Positions 53,846 to 63,870 of a stretch of 64,000 nucleotides of DNA are shown here, piece by piece. The notes under the pieces are model-generated. The model saw nothing but the letters and a program-made list of their open reading frames with translations. It was not told where the DNA came from and made no database searches. Position numbers and translations under genes: made by a program. This DNA is from Cyclobacterium jeungdonense. GTDB taxonomy: Bacteria > Bacteroidota > Bacteroidia > Cytophagales > Cyclobacteriaceae. Every line of letters starts with the position of its first letter. Positions within the stretch are counted from its first letter, which is position 1. Location of the stretch: NCBI RefSeq assembly GCF_010994275.1, contig NZ_WMCD01000014.1, forward strand, positions 47,042-111,041. The letters are read 5' to 3'.

Positions 53846-56482
53846 ATGAATTCAAAACAAATAAGAAGCCAATTCATTGAATTTTTTCAATCAAAAAAGC
53901 ATCAATTTGTTTCTTCTGCCCCAATTGTTGTTAAGAATGATCCTTCGTTGATGTTTACTAACGCAGGAATGAATCAATTTAAGGATTTTTTTCTAGGAAA
54001 TGAAATCCCAACCAGCTTACGGGTTACTAACAGTCAAAAGTGCCTTAGGGTTTCGGGAAAACACAATGATTTGGAGGAGGTAGGCGTGGATACCTACCAT
54101 CATACCATGTTTGAGATGATGGGTAACTGGTCTTTTGGAGATTATTTCAAGAAAGAAGCCATCGCCTGGGCCTGGGAATTGCTGACCGATGTGTACAAGC
54201 TGCCAGTAGACCGCATGTATGTGACTGTATTTGGAGGCGACCGGGAAGATGGGTTGGAACAAGATATGGAAGCCTTTTCCTATTGGGAGGAATGGATCGA
54301 CCGGGAGAAGATCCTATTTGGTTCTAAAAAGGATAATTTTTGGGAAATGGGAGAGACGGGGCCTTGTGGTCCCTGCTCGGAGATCCACATTGACATGCGT
54401 CCTCAGGAGGAGATAGACCAGATTCCGGGAAAAGAGCTGGTCAATGCAGATCATCCCCAGGTGATCGAAATCTGGAACCTGGTTTTCATTCAGTATAACC
54501 GGTTTTCAGACGGAAGCCTGAAGGAGCTACCTTCCCGCCACGTGGATACCGGAATGGGGCTGGAACGCCTGGTACGGGTTATCCAGGGAAAAGCATCCAA
54601 TTACGATACGGATTTATTTGTACCATTTTTAGATAAGATCGCAGCCATTTCCGGGTACCAATACGGGCAGTCTGAAAAAACAGATATTGCTTTCCGGGTG
54701 ATTGTGGATCACATCCGGGCGATATCCTTTACCATAGCAGATGGGCAGCTACCCTCCAACAACAAAGCAGGGTACGTTATCCGGAGAATACTTCGGAGAG
54801 CAGTCCGGTACGGGTACACGTTCCTGGATCTGAAAGCTCCTTTTCTATACCAGCTGGTTTCTGTTTTGGCAGAAAAGTTCGGTGAGTTTTATCCCGAAAT
54901 ACAGGAACAGCGAGCATTTATTGCTAAGGTAATACAGGAAGAAGAGTTGGCATTTCTCCGAACCCTTGATAAAGGACTAAAAAATCTGGAGAACATTCAG
55001 CAATCCCTGGAATCAAAAAATGAGCAGGTGATACCTGGAGAAGTTGCCTTCGAATTGTACGATACGTATGGATTCCCATTAGATCTGACTTCGTTGATCG
55101 CAAGGGAAAATGGCCTAAGTGTGGACGAAAAGGGTTTTAAACAAGCCATGGTCCTCCAAAAGGAGCGGTCAAGATCCGCCGCTCAATTGGAAACTGGCGA
55201 CTGGAATACCGTAAATAACGAAGAGAGTGAAGGGTTTGTAGGGTATGACTCCCTGCAGACACAAGCCAGAATTATAAAATTCCGGAAAATAAAAGATAAA
55301 AAATCCGATCGGTTTCAGTTGGTTTTAAGCAGGACACCTTTTTATGCCGAGAGTGGTGGGCAAGTTGGCGATACCGGCACGATCAGCAATGGAAACGAGG
55401 TGATTCAGGTCCTGGATACTAAAAAAGAAAACGACCTGATCGTTCATTGGGTGGATAAATTGCCTGATAGTATTGAAAACGAGTTTTATTGCCAAGTCAA
55501 TGAAGATAAACGTGCTAAAATCAAAAACAACCATACAGCCACTCATTTGCTCCAATCGGCTTTGAAACAAGTGTTGGGAATCCACGTCCAACAAAAAGGT
55601 TCTTTGGTAAACGAGCAGGTATTGCGCTTTGACTTTTCTCATTTCGCAAAAATGACGCCCGATGAATTAGAGCGGACAGAGGCCATGGTAAATGCTAAAA
55701 TCCGGGAAAACATTTCGCTGAATGAGCAGCGAAATATACCCATAGAGGAAGCGATGGCCATGGGAGCCACAGCACTCTTTGGCGAAAAATACGGAGAACA
55801 TGTTCGGGTAATTACTTTTGATCCGGAGTTTTCTGTCGAATTGTGTGGGGGGACGCATGTACGGGCAACGGGAGAAATCGGGTTTTTTAAGTTAATTTCA
55901 GAGAGTTCTATTTCTGCTGGCGTTCGACGAGTGGAAGCTGTTACTGGCAGTCAGGCCGAGGCCTTTGTTAATAAGCGGTTCCAGGTCATGCATGAAGTAC
56001 AGGAGTTATTAAAAAACCCTAAAGACCTGGTAGGAGCTGTAGCGGCATTAATAGAAGAGCGGTCGCTTCTTCGAAAAGAGATCGAAGTTTTGCATTTGAA
56101 AGCCACTGAAGAAATAAAAGAAAGTCTGAAAAATCAGGCAAAATCCTTGAACGGTTACCAATTGGTATCAGCTTTGATTAAATTGCCTAACGGAGAAGCC
56201 TTAAAAAAGCTTTCCTTTGAGTTGAAAAATGAAATGGAAGACCTGATAGCCATCCTGGCGGCTGATATTGGAGGCAAGCCCCAAATAGCGGTTGTCATTA
56301 GTGACAGGCTTGTAAAAGAAAAAGGGCTTCATGCCGGGGAATTGGTAAGAGAGCTTGCGAAGGAAATCAATGGGGGTGGTGGAGGACAGCCCTTTTATGC
56401 CACAGCTGGGGGCAAAGATTCCTCAGGTTTGCCTCGTGTGCTATCCAAGGCGGAAGCGATCCTCCAGCATTCCCTGAAATAA
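53846..56482 (+). CDS. alaS: Alanyl-tRNA synthetase
   Basis: An 878-residue alanyl-tRNA synthetase of standard length. It has the class II catalytic core at the N-terminus (FTNAGMNQFKDFF), the tRNA-recognition domain, the editing domain with NHTATHLL and CGGTHV zinc residues, and the C-terminal C-Ala region with a glycine-rich GGGGGQP. It charges tRNA-Ala and hydrolyses mischarged Ser or Gly. Divergent from the M23 gene. Confidence 0.98.
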   Translation: MNSKQIRSQFIEFFQSKKHQFVSSAPIVVKNDPSLMFTNAGMNQFKDFFLGNEIPTSLRVTNSQKCLRVSGKHNDLEEVGVDTYHHTMFEMMGNWSFGDYFKKEAIAWAWELLTDVYKLPVDRMYVTVFGGDREDGLEQDMEAFSYWEEWIDREKILFGSKKDNFWEMGETGPCGPCSEIHIDMRPQEEIDQIPGKELVNADHPQVIEIWNLVFIQYNRFSDGSLKELPSRHVDTGMGLERLVRVIQGKASNYDTDLFVPFLDKIAAISGYQYGQSEKTDIAFRVIVDHIRAISFTIADGQLPSNNKAGYVIRRILRRAVRYGYTFLDLKAPFLYQLVSVLAEKFGEFYPEIQEQRAFIAKVIQEEELAFLRTLDKGLKNLENIQQSLESKNEQVIPGEVAFELYDTYGFPLDLTSLIARENGLSVDEKGFKQAMVLQKERSRSAAQLETGDWNTVNNEESEGFVGYDSLQTQARIIKFRKIKDKKSDRFQLVLSRTPFYAESGGQVGDTGTISNGNEVIQVLDTKKENDLIVHWVDKLPDSIENEFYCQVNEDKRAKIKNNHTATHLLQSALKQVLGIHVQQKGSLVNEQVLRFDFSHFAKMTPDELERTEAMVNAKIRENISLNEQRNIPIEEAMAMGATALFGEKYGEHVRVITFDPEFSVELCGGTHVRATGEIGFFKLISESSISAGVRRVEAVTGSQAEAFVNKRFQVMHEVQELLKNPKDLVGAVAALIEERSLLRKEIEVLHLKATEEIKESLKNQAKSLNGYQLVSALIKLPNGEALKKLSFELKNEMEDLIAILAADIGGKPQIAVVISDRLVKEKGLHAGELVRELAKEINGGGGGQPFYATAGGKDSSGLPRVLSKAEAILQHSLK

Positions 56483-56555
56483 TTTTGCCGATTCCAGATT
56501 TGGTTTTGGGAGAATTCTCTGCCATTTTTGGAATAATAAATGTAATAAATAAACG

Positions 56556-58037
56556 ATGATTGACGAAAAATCCATTTCCTCAGCTGGTGCCATTCGGGAA
56601 AAATACGAGTTGGTGATAGGGTTGGAGGTTCATGCCCAACTACTCACCAACAGTAAGATGTATACCTCGGATGCAACTACTTTTGGCAACATGCCCAATA
56701 CAAATGTGTCCGTCATTACACTTGGGCACCCGGGTACCTTGCCAAAAGTCAATAAGCGGGCAGTGGAATACGCGATAAAGATGGGGCTGGCATGCCATTG
56801 TTCCATCACCAGAAAAAACGTCTTTGCGAGGAAGAATTATTTTTACCCGGATTTGCCTAAAGGCTATCAGCTTACTCAGGATAAAAACCCGATCTGTGTA
56901 GGCGGCCATGTACCCATCGTATTGTCGAGCGGAGAAAAAAAGGACATCGCACTTACCCGCATCCACCTGGAAGAGGATGCAGGAAAGTCCATTCACCTGG
57001 CAGGAGAAGTTGACACCTTGGTAGATTTTAATCGGGCCGGTGTACCGCTGATAGAAATCGTAACAGAACCTGACATGCGCTCTTCCGAAGAGGCATACAA
57101 TTTGCTAATTGAAATCAAAAAGCTGGTAAAATACCTGGAGATTTGTGACGGAAATATGGAAGAAGGGTCCCTTCGTTGCGATGCCAATGTATCGGTCAGA
57201 CGTTGGGGGGACAAGGTTTTGGGAAAAAAAGTGGAAGTGAAAAATATGAACTCTTTCCGAAACGTGGCCAGAGCCATCGAGCACGAATTCGAACGGCAAA
57301 CTCAGCTTCTGGAAGAAGGAAAGGAGATTGTCTCTGAAACCAGAACTTTCGATGCAACTTCCGGCCTAACGGGAAGCATGCGAACCAAGGAGGACCTTAA
57401 CGATTACCGGTATTTTCCTGAACCGGATTTGAGTCCAGTGGTTATTTCCGAGGAGTGGCTTCAGTCGGTAAAAGCTGAAATGCCCGTCTTGCCGGGAGTG
57501 CTTTTCGCCAAATTTGTAGACACTTATGGTTTACCCGAGTACGATGCGGGGGTACTTACCGACCAAAAGGAGATCGCGCTATGGTTTGAAACCTTTTGCA
57601 GCCACACAAAAAATTATAAAAGTGCGTCTAACTGGCTAATGGGGCCTGTAAAATCGTATTTGAACGAATTGACACTTGGAATTGCTGATTTCCCTATCGG
57701 ACCTGAAAAATTGGCTGCATTGATCAGTCTGATCGATGAAGGTAAGGTCAGCTACACAGCAGCTTCCCAAAAAATTTATCCCGAATTATTACAACATCCG
57801 CAGCGGTCTCCACTGGAAATCGCGCAGGAGCTTAACCTGATTCAGGAGAGTGATGAAGGCACGATCAAACCCGTAATTGAAGCCGTTCTTGCTGAAAATG
57901 AGGCCAAGGTTTTGGAATATCGATCCGGGAAAAAAGGACTGATGGGCATGTTTATGGGACAGGTAATGAAAAAATCCAAAGGAAAGGCAGATCCAAAAAT
58001 TGCCAATAAAATTTTAACTGAATTATTGGAACAGTGA
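56556..58037 (+). CDS. gatB: Asp/Glu-tRNA amidotransferase subunit B
   Basis: A 493-residue GatB. Signatures are YELVIGLEVHAQL at the start, GHPGTLPKVN, the LPKGYQLTQ segment with its metal-binding site, EEGSLRCDANVSVR and EVKNMNSFR, then the YqeY-like C-terminal domain ending in MGQVMKKSKGKADP. It works with GatA and GatC to convert Glu-tRNA(Gln) or Asp-tRNA(Asn) to the amidated forms. gatA and gatC are not adjacent, which is common in this phylum. Confidence 0.97.
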   Translation: MIDEKSISSAGAIREKYELVIGLEVHAQLLTNSKMYTSDATTFGNMPNTNVSVITLGHPGTLPKVNKRAVEYAIKMGLACHCSITRKNVFARKNYFYPDLPKGYQLTQDKNPICVGGHVPIVLSSGEKKDIALTRIHLEEDAGKSIHLAGEVDTLVDFNRAGVPLIEIVTEPDMRSSEEAYNLLIEIKKLVKYLEICDGNMEEGSLRCDANVSVRRWGDKVLGKKVEVKNMNSFRNVARAIEHEFERQTQLLEEGKEIVSETRTFDATSGLTGSMRTKEDLNDYRYFPEPDLSPVVISEEWLQSVKAEMPVLPGVLFAKFVDTYGLPEYDAGVLTDQKEIALWFETFCSHTKNYKSASNWLMGPVKSYLNELTLGIADFPIGPEKLAALISLIDEGKVSYTAASQKIYPELLQHPQRSPLEIAQELNLIQESDEGTIKPVIEAVLAENEAKVLEYRSGKKGLMGMFMGQVMKKSKGKADPKIANKILTELLEQ

Positions 58038-58039
58038 TT

Positions 58040-59158
58040 ATGAAAAAATGGATTTATACAGTCCTTCCCATAGGAGTAGCGATTGGCCTCCTTTTCTCTT
58101 GTGGGGAAGGAGAGAAACAAGTGTTTGATGGTCAAGTCACCATTTCTGGCCAAATCCAAAATCACCCGGATGGTGAACTGGTATTGTCTCAATACGATAA
58201 CGACCGGATAAACGTGGTGGATACCCTTACGGTAGAAGAGAATGGAGAATTTTCCTACGAATTGGAACTGGAATCCCCCAACTTTTACGAACTGGATCTT
58301 TTTGGTATGAAAACGGTACGCCTGGCACTTTATGAGGAAGATGTGCAGGTCAATTACGACTTTGAAACAGACGAACTCCAACTTTCGGGGTCCTCGGATA
58401 GCCAATTGGTGGTAGCTATTGATTCTCTCACGTCCGTTTATCAGGAGGCTGGAAATGAACTTAACTCCACCTTCTATGAGGCCATGGCAGATAAAGATCA
58501 GGAAAAAATCAAACAAATCCAGGAGCAGGCCATGGATCTGGAATTGAACCATGCGGAGAACATCAAAGCGGTTATCTCCGATAGTGACGGCAGTTTCGCT
58601 GCCTTGGCAGGAATGGGCATGCTGAATCCCCGAACAGATTTTAATTACCTGGATAGTCTGATAACGGACTTGGGGGAGCGATATCCTGATATGAAGCTTA
58701 TCACTTCCTGGAAGCAGGAGTTGGATGAATTAAGAGCTTTGTCCATAGGGCAGCCTGCGCCTGAAATATCCCTCCCAAACCCAGAGGGAGAGATAGTGAA
58801 TTTGTCGGACTTGCAGGGTAAATACGTTTTGGTAGACTTTTGGGCAGGCTGGTGCAAGCCCTGCAGAGATGAGAACCCAAATGTGGTTAGACTTTATAAC
58901 AAGTATAAAGAAGATGGTTTTGAGGTTTTTGGGGTATCCCTGGACCGGACCCGGGAAATGTGGCTGAGAGCAATTGAGGAAGATGGGTTGGAGTGGACCC
59001 AGGTTTCGGATTTGAAGTATTTTAATTCGGAAGCAGCAGCTACCTATCAAATCAATGCCATACCGGCTACTTACATGATTGACCCCGAAGGAAATATCCT
59101 GGCAAAAGACCTGCGGGGAAGATCCCTGGAGAGAAAACTGGAGGAATTATTCAATTAA
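58040..59158 (+). CDS. TlpA-like thiol-disulfide lipoprotein with DUF4369 domain
   Basis: About 372 residues from the ATG at 58040 (a GTG at 58034 overlaps the gatB stop). The lipobox is LLFSC (Cys16-17 region). An N-terminal beta-sandwich domain of the DUF4369 type (about 35-130) is followed by a helical region and a thioredoxin/AhpC-type domain with WAGWCKPC (Cys272, Cys275) and later IPATYMIDPEG, including the cis-proline. Such proteins act as periplasmic thiol reductases, for example in cytochrome c maturation or envelope redox control. Close behind gatB. Confidence 0.9.
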   Translation: MKKWIYTVLPIGVAIGLLFSCGEGEKQVFDGQVTISGQIQNHPDGELVLSQYDNDRINVVDTLTVEENGEFSYELELESPNFYELDLFGMKTVRLALYEEDVQVNYDFETDELQLSGSSDSQLVVAIDSLTSVYQEAGNELNSTFYEAMADKDQEKIKQIQEQAMDLELNHAENIKAVISDSDGSFAALAGMGMLNPRTDFNYLDSLITDLGERYPDMKLITSWKQELDELRALSIGQPAPEISLPNPEGEIVNLSDLQGKYVLVDFWAGWCKPCRDENPNVVRLYNKYKEDGFEVFGVSLDRTREMWLRAIEEDGLEWTQVSDLKYFNSEAAATYQINAIPATYMIDPEGNILAKDLRGRSLERKLEELFN

Positions 59159-59505
59159 ATGAGGATTTGACCGTTAAAATAATCTTTTCCAGCAATCAGG
59201 AGATAGTAATATATTAGCAATTCGGATAATTAAAAATGATCTCATCATTCCATGTGTAATTGAGGAAATAATTCCCTATTATTGGATATGTTTTATTATA
59301 ATTATTTTGTTCATCAAAAGTAAGTACTGAAGTATTTATACGGATTTATTTGTCACCCATAGCCAAATTTGTGTAATTGAAAATAAATAACAGGTAACAC
59401 ATACATAAACAATTTTCACCAATCTCCAATGTAAAACAGATAAGCAGGGTGAGACTATTACCCAAACACTGGATTTGCATTTAACTTAAAAACCATTCAA
59501 TTCTT
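59159..59505. other. AT-rich intergenic region, presumably promoter of the final operon
   Basis: About 347 bp without a gene. It is AT-rich with no clear -33 / -7 pair, repeat or RNA gene. It separates the TlpA-like gene from the four-gene operon at the right end. Confidence 0.4.
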
Positions 59506-59976
59506 ATGAAAAAAAGAAACCTAAAATTTCCCTTGACACGGTCACTGGCTGTGATGCTATTCGTTTTGTTAGCCATGGGAGCATGTAAGAGTAAGAAAAA
59601 GGTAGTTGAGGCAGAGCCTGAGCCAGTGCCTGTAGAAGAACCAGCCCCAGAACCAGCTCCCGAGCCGGAACAACCCTCTGCGGAAGAAGTTGCTGTAGGT
59701 AAATTGGAAAGTTACTTCGATGCGGTAGCCAATGCATCCACGCTTCAAAGTGCCAACAATACTATTAGGGAAGCGATGGGTATGTTTTCTAACCAAAATA
59801 CTCCTGTGTTGATTGTCATTCATGAGGAAAGTGGGGTGAAAGATTACGACGAACCTACTACCATTGAGAGGTATCTTAATTATTTGAAAGACACCAAAAA
59901 GAATCTGAATTTTATCAGTGACATCAGAATGGATGGATCCGGAAAGGTCACAGAACTAGAACTTAGAAGAAGATAA
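59506..59976 (+). CDS. Small lipoprotein, first gene of the LRR operon
   Basis: A 156-residue predicted lipoprotein: basic start, hydrophobic stretch and lipobox LLAMGAC, then a Pro/Glu-rich linker (PEPVPVEEPAPEPAPEPE) and a compact domain (about 65-150). That domain begins LESYFDAVANASTLQSAN, contains IERYLNYLKDTKK and ends GKVTELELRRR. It has the same overall order as parts of the second and fourth genes: helix with YF, helix, then YLxxL and a final strand. No known family recognised. Probably secreted and anchored in the outer membrane or inner membrane. Confidence 0.7.
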   Translation: MKKRNLKFPLTRSLAVMLFVLLAMGACKSKKKVVEAEPEPVPVEEPAPEPAPEPEQPSAEEVAVGKLESYFDAVANASTLQSANNTIREAMGMFSNQNTPVLIVIHEESGVKDYDEPTTIERYLNYLKDTKKNLNFISDIRMDGSGKVTELELRRR

Positions 59977-60006
59977 TTTTAAAAATATAAAAGAAAGTAA
60001 GTGATT

Positions 60007-60585
60007 ATGAAAAAATATATCCCATCCCTTTTGATCTTTTTCCTGGCGACCTCTATTTCGGTTTTTGCGCAGGATGACAGCATAAGTCCTCAAAGAAAGC
60101 AAGCCATTGATTCCCTGGCTTTGGAAAAAGTAAAGGACCTTAGTAAATACATTAGTATTATCGGAAGTAAAGAAACGCAATTTTCCGAGGCTACCCGCGT
60201 TATGGATCGAGCCGAAGAGTTGTTTGCTCCGGATGCCGAAATGGGCGTGTCTTCCATCAACACAAATGAGATTGCCTACTATAAAATTAGAAGGTATTTT
60301 GAGCGATTGATGGCGCTGAATTACGATCGGGTGAATATCAGTTGGTACGATATCCACTACATCAGTGATTTGGAAAGACAGCCCGATGGCAGGTATGTAG
60401 GGGTCATTACCATCTACCAAAGATTCGAAGGGACTTCACAGGAAGCCGGACTTAATTATAGAGATACAACCAAAAAAGACATTACGATCTACGTAGAGAA
60501 GAAGCAAACCCAGATTTCCGGAAGAACCATTGAGTTTTGGGATGTGTTACTGGGAGACGTGAGAGTGACGGAAACATCAGCATGA
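60007..60585 (+). CDS. Secreted protein, second gene of the LRR operon
   Basis: About 192 residues from the ATG at 60007, with cleavable signal (IPSLLIFFLATSISVFAQ). The rest contains KYISIIGSKETQFSEATRVM and YKIRRYFERLM, followed by beta-strand segments (VNISWYDIHYISDLE, RYVGVITIYQRFEG). The stretch around GSxET aligns by eye with NTVGSSETSARDK of the fourth gene. No family assigned. The last codons overlap the third gene by 4 bp (ATGA). Confidence 0.72.
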   Translation: MKKYIPSLLIFFLATSISVFAQDDSISPQRKQAIDSLALEKVKDLSKYISIIGSKETQFSEATRVMDRAEELFAPDAEMGVSSINTNEIAYYKIRRYFERLMALNYDRVNISWYDIHYISDLERQPDGRYVGVITIYQRFEGTSQEAGLNYRDTTKKDITIYVEKKQTQISGRTIEFWDVLLGDVRVTETSA

Positions 60586-61424
60586 GAATAGTACCCCTAA
60601 TTACCCTAATTACCATAATCTTATCTATACATTCCGCTCCGGGGCAGACTTTAAATAGCTCCGGGCGGATTATAGATGATGGCAGGTTCGCTGCCGCAAC
60701 CAAACAAGTCAATCAATTTTTTAGAAGGTTTAATGCCGAAGAAAGTAAAGATGGAACGATCCGGTATCTTCCCGGTGATGAAAATTACCACAATGAAGAG
60801 CTGAGAAAATCTTTTATCAATATCCTTTTTGACAACGAAACATCCGATGTCAGTAATGAACTGAAAAGGGAATTCATAAATCATGTGGTTTCCGACACGT
60901 ATCCGCAGTTTCTTAATTTTCATGGCGGAGAATGGTTTTCCGAAGTCAATACAGTTTTCAATTATAATGGAAAACGGCAAGATGTGGTATTGTTTTTGAA
61001 GTTACAGCCACAGGGACTTGGATATGAATGGGTAATTGAGAATGTTTCGTTTGAACCATTCACCGCTGCCTTCGACAAGCCAACAGGAGATGATAAAAAG
61101 TTTCTCCATCCTCTCAGTCACGAATTGGGGTTTATGAACTTAAGGAAGGCAATCGTGGAAAATCCCAAGCCGGAATCGTATACTCCAGATGGTTATGAAC
61201 CGGATTACCTTACTCTTTTTCTTTATGAAATAAAGAATGAGAGATTGAAATTCGTGACCGTGAAGGATACCAAGTTTCATTTTTTTCAAATTGATAATTG
61301 GTACTTCGAGCTTTCACAGTTCAATCGTCCGGGATTTAATACAGGTTGGCTTATTGCTAATCTTATGAAATTGGATGATGGAGATAAGCAAATTATATTG
61401 AATTACATCTATGACAGGAATTAG
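60582..61424 (+). CDS. Secreted protein, third gene of the LRR operon
   Basis: About 280 residues from the ATG at 60582, with a signal peptide (MRIVPLITLITIILSIHSAPG). It begins after the signal with a helical segment containing VNQFFRRFNAEESKDG, then strand-like segments (DVVLFLKLQPQGLGYEWVIENVSF) and a C-terminal half rich in aromatic and charged residues. It resembles its neighbours in general design but lacks a clear GSxET match. No family assigned. It overlaps the LRR gene by 14 bp. Confidence 0.7.
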   Translation: MRIVPLITLITIILSIHSAPGQTLNSSGRIIDDGRFAAATKQVNQFFRRFNAEESKDGTIRYLPGDENYHNEELRKSFINILFDNETSDVSNELKREFINHVVSDTYPQFLNFHGGEWFSEVNTVFNYNGKRQDVVLFLKLQPQGLGYEWVIENVSFEPFTAAFDKPTGDDKKFLHPLSHELGFMNLRKAIVENPKPESYTPDGYEPDYLTLFLYEIKNERLKFVTVKDTKFHFFQIDNWYFELSQFNRPGFNTGWLIANLMKLDDGDKQIILNYIYDRN

Positions 61425-63855
61425 ATCAATTGTTTCAATCCTGCTTTTTTTTTGTACCCAAATAGCCTTTGCTCAGGATTTAGGAGGATACAGTAAACAG
61501 GAAATTAAGGATTTTAGCCAGCAGGCGGAAGATCAAGTTCGCTTTTTGCAATATTTTCTCAATACCGTCGGAAGTAGTGAAACTTCTGCCCGGGATAAGG
61601 ATGTAATCATCCGGGAAAGCTATAAAAAGATTTTTAGAGACGAGCAGGTACAGGTAGAGGACGATTTGCTTACAGATAGACAAGTAATCACCAATAAAAG
61701 CATCGTTTCTTATCTGAAGGACATAGAGTTCTTTTTTAAGGACGTGGAGTTCGAATTTAAAATCAAAGAAATAAAACCAAAATTAAACGACCAAGATGAG
61801 TTGTTTTTTGAAATTTCCCTCGATCGGACCCTTACCGGGCTGGGGTTGAATAACGAACCGGTTGAGAATACCAAAGCGAGATACATAGAAATTAATCTTG
61901 ATAGGGACTCGAATGAACTAAAAATTGCCAGTATGTACACTACCAAGCTGAGCAGGGATGAAGAGTTGGTAGACTGGTGGAATTCCCTGTCTCTGGAGTG
62001 GGAGACCGTAATCAGGGAGAAGTTTGACCTTCAGGAGGATTCCGTGTCCCTGGACATGCTTTATAAAGTTTCCAGTCTGGATTCGCTCAATCTGTCCGGA
62101 AACCGCTTACTCGTGGATCTCTCACCAATTCAAGTATTTCAGGACCTGAAATACGTAGATATCAGCCACACAAGAATCGAAGAACTGGCTCCTATCAGCA
62201 ACGTTACATTTCTATCGTATCTGAATATTGCACATACACCCACTTCCGATATTCAATTTATCAAATATTCGGATAAGCTGACCTATCTGGACATATCGGG
62301 AACCCAGGTTACAAATATTGAAGAACTAGGCAGCCTGAAAAATTTGGAAGTACTCAATGCCGTTCAAACGCCACTTATGGGTTTCGGAGTCTTAGAGAAT
62401 TTCACAGAACTGGTACATCTTAACCTGGAAGAAAGTGGGTTTAATAATATCGAGAATATCCAGCATTTGACTAAGTTGAAGAAGCTTAATCTGAAAGGAA
62501 ATTACCTGATTAATTTTGGGTTCTTATCTGAACTAAAAAATCTGGAAGAGATAAACCTGGAAGCTACCAATATCCTCGATTTGTCGCCACTTGCCGAACT
62601 TCCCGCCCTTTGGCGTGTTAATATTAACGGTACGGAAGTAAGCAGGTTGGATCCATTAAGCGGGTCAAATTCCATCCGGAGAATTTATGCCGACCGCACC
62701 AGCATTTCGGAAAATGCGGCTGAAACTTTCGCCAGAAATAACCGGGGCATTTTGCTCATCCACAATGTGGAAAACCTGCAAACATGGTGGGAGACCCTTC
62801 CTGAAGGTTGGAATCAGGTATTTATCCAAAAATTCCCAAATTTGGGAAGAGGAAAACCAAGTATTGAAGCATTGTCCGAGCTCGTGAACATCGACTCACT
62901 AATGCTCAATGACAGCCGGGTCGTCAACCTTCGTCCGGCTTTGAAATTTAAAAATGCGGTTTATATTTCCTTCGAAAACACCCAGATAGAAGACCTTTCG
63001 CCATTGGCCGAAATGAAAAGCCTGGAACACATACAGGGAAATCAAACAGGGGTAATAAACTTGGGAGCTTTGCAGGAATTGACTAACCTGAAAAAGATAT
63101 CTTTTGCTTCTACCAAGGTTAAGACTGTTTCCCCATTAAAGGGACTCGAAACGCTTGAATATGTCAATCTGGACCTTACAGAAGTGCCCGATTGGGAAAT
63201 CCAGGAACTTTCCAGCTTCCTTCCAGAGGCTACCATTGTTTTTCGATCAGACGAATTATTTCAATGGTGGGATAGTCTTGATTCCACATGGAAGAATTTA
63301 TTTAGCACTCAATTTGATCTTACTACCGATCCGGAAACGAGGGAATTGCACCGCATGACTGCCAGTCCTGCTGTTTCGATTGAAAATGCGGATATTTCCA
63401 ACCTGGAGCCATTATTGGTGTTTTTTAACCTTAAAAAATTACGGATAAGAAGCGTCCCATTAAAAGACCCTTCTGCCATTTCCAGATTAGAAGGGCTGGA
63501 ATTGCTTCAATTGGTAGAGACTCCTTTCCGTGATGCGTCATTTCTACAGCCCCTCAGCTTTTTAGAAGAGCTAGACCTATCCAATACGGCCGTAGAAGAC
63601 CTGCAACCACTCAGCGAGCTAGGGAGACTCAAGCACTTGAACCTTTCGGGTACCAATATCCGAAACCTGAAAGGATTGGAGATGCTTTATGACCTAAGGT
63701 ATTTAGATATTGCCAGCACGGGTGTAAGAAATTTGAATCCCATCAGCCACATGATAAATTTGGAAAGACTGGTTTGCTATAATACCCGGATTAGCAGTCG
63801 AAACATTGAGAAACTCCAAGAAGAACTTCCCAATTGTGAAATCAGGTATTATTAA
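61411..63855 (+). CDS. Secreted LRR protein with three double-tryptophan motifs
   Basis: An 814-residue protein with a signal peptide (MTGIRSIVSILLFFCTQIAFAQ). An N-terminal domain (about 25-180) contains FLNTVGSSETSARDK and SIVSYLKDIEFFFKD, similar to the second gene. Then three copies of the motif WWxxLxxxWxxx[IF]xxxF appear at residues 189, 459 and 619: WWNSLSLEWETVIREKFDL, WWETLPEGWNQVFIQKF and WWDSLDSTWKNLFSTQFDL. Blocks of leucine-rich repeats (LxxLxxLxLxxTxI type, about 200-450, 480-600 and 650-800) follow each motif. LRRs normally bind proteins or glycans; the motif is not one I recognise. No sorting domain is seen at the C-terminus (ends PNCEIRYY). Fourth gene of the operon. Confidence 0.85.
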   Translation: MTGIRSIVSILLFFCTQIAFAQDLGGYSKQEIKDFSQQAEDQVRFLQYFLNTVGSSETSARDKDVIIRESYKKIFRDEQVQVEDDLLTDRQVITNKSIVSYLKDIEFFFKDVEFEFKIKEIKPKLNDQDELFFEISLDRTLTGLGLNNEPVENTKARYIEINLDRDSNELKIASMYTTKLSRDEELVDWWNSLSLEWETVIREKFDLQEDSVSLDMLYKVSSLDSLNLSGNRLLVDLSPIQVFQDLKYVDISHTRIEELAPISNVTFLSYLNIAHTPTSDIQFIKYSDKLTYLDISGTQVTNIEELGSLKNLEVLNAVQTPLMGFGVLENFTELVHLNLEESGFNNIENIQHLTKLKKLNLKGNYLINFGFLSELKNLEEINLEATNILDLSPLAELPALWRVNINGTEVSRLDPLSGSNSIRRIYADRTSISENAAETFARNNRGILLIHNVENLQTWWETLPEGWNQVFIQKFPNLGRGKPSIEALSELVNIDSLMLNDSRVVNLRPALKFKNAVYISFENTQIEDLSPLAEMKSLEHIQGNQTGVINLGALQELTNLKKISFASTKVKTVSPLKGLETLEYVNLDLTEVPDWEIQELSSFLPEATIVFRSDELFQWWDSLDSTWKNLFSTQFDLTTDPETRELHRMTASPAVSIENADISNLEPLLVFFNLKKLRIRSVPLKDPSAISRLEGLELLQLVETPFRDASFLQPLSFLEELDLSNTAVEDLQPLSELGRLKHLNLSGTNIRNLKGLEMLYDLRYLDIASTGVRNLNPISHMINLERLVCYNTRISSRNIEKLQEELPNCEIRYY

Positions 63856-63870
63856 AAACAGAAGCGAACC

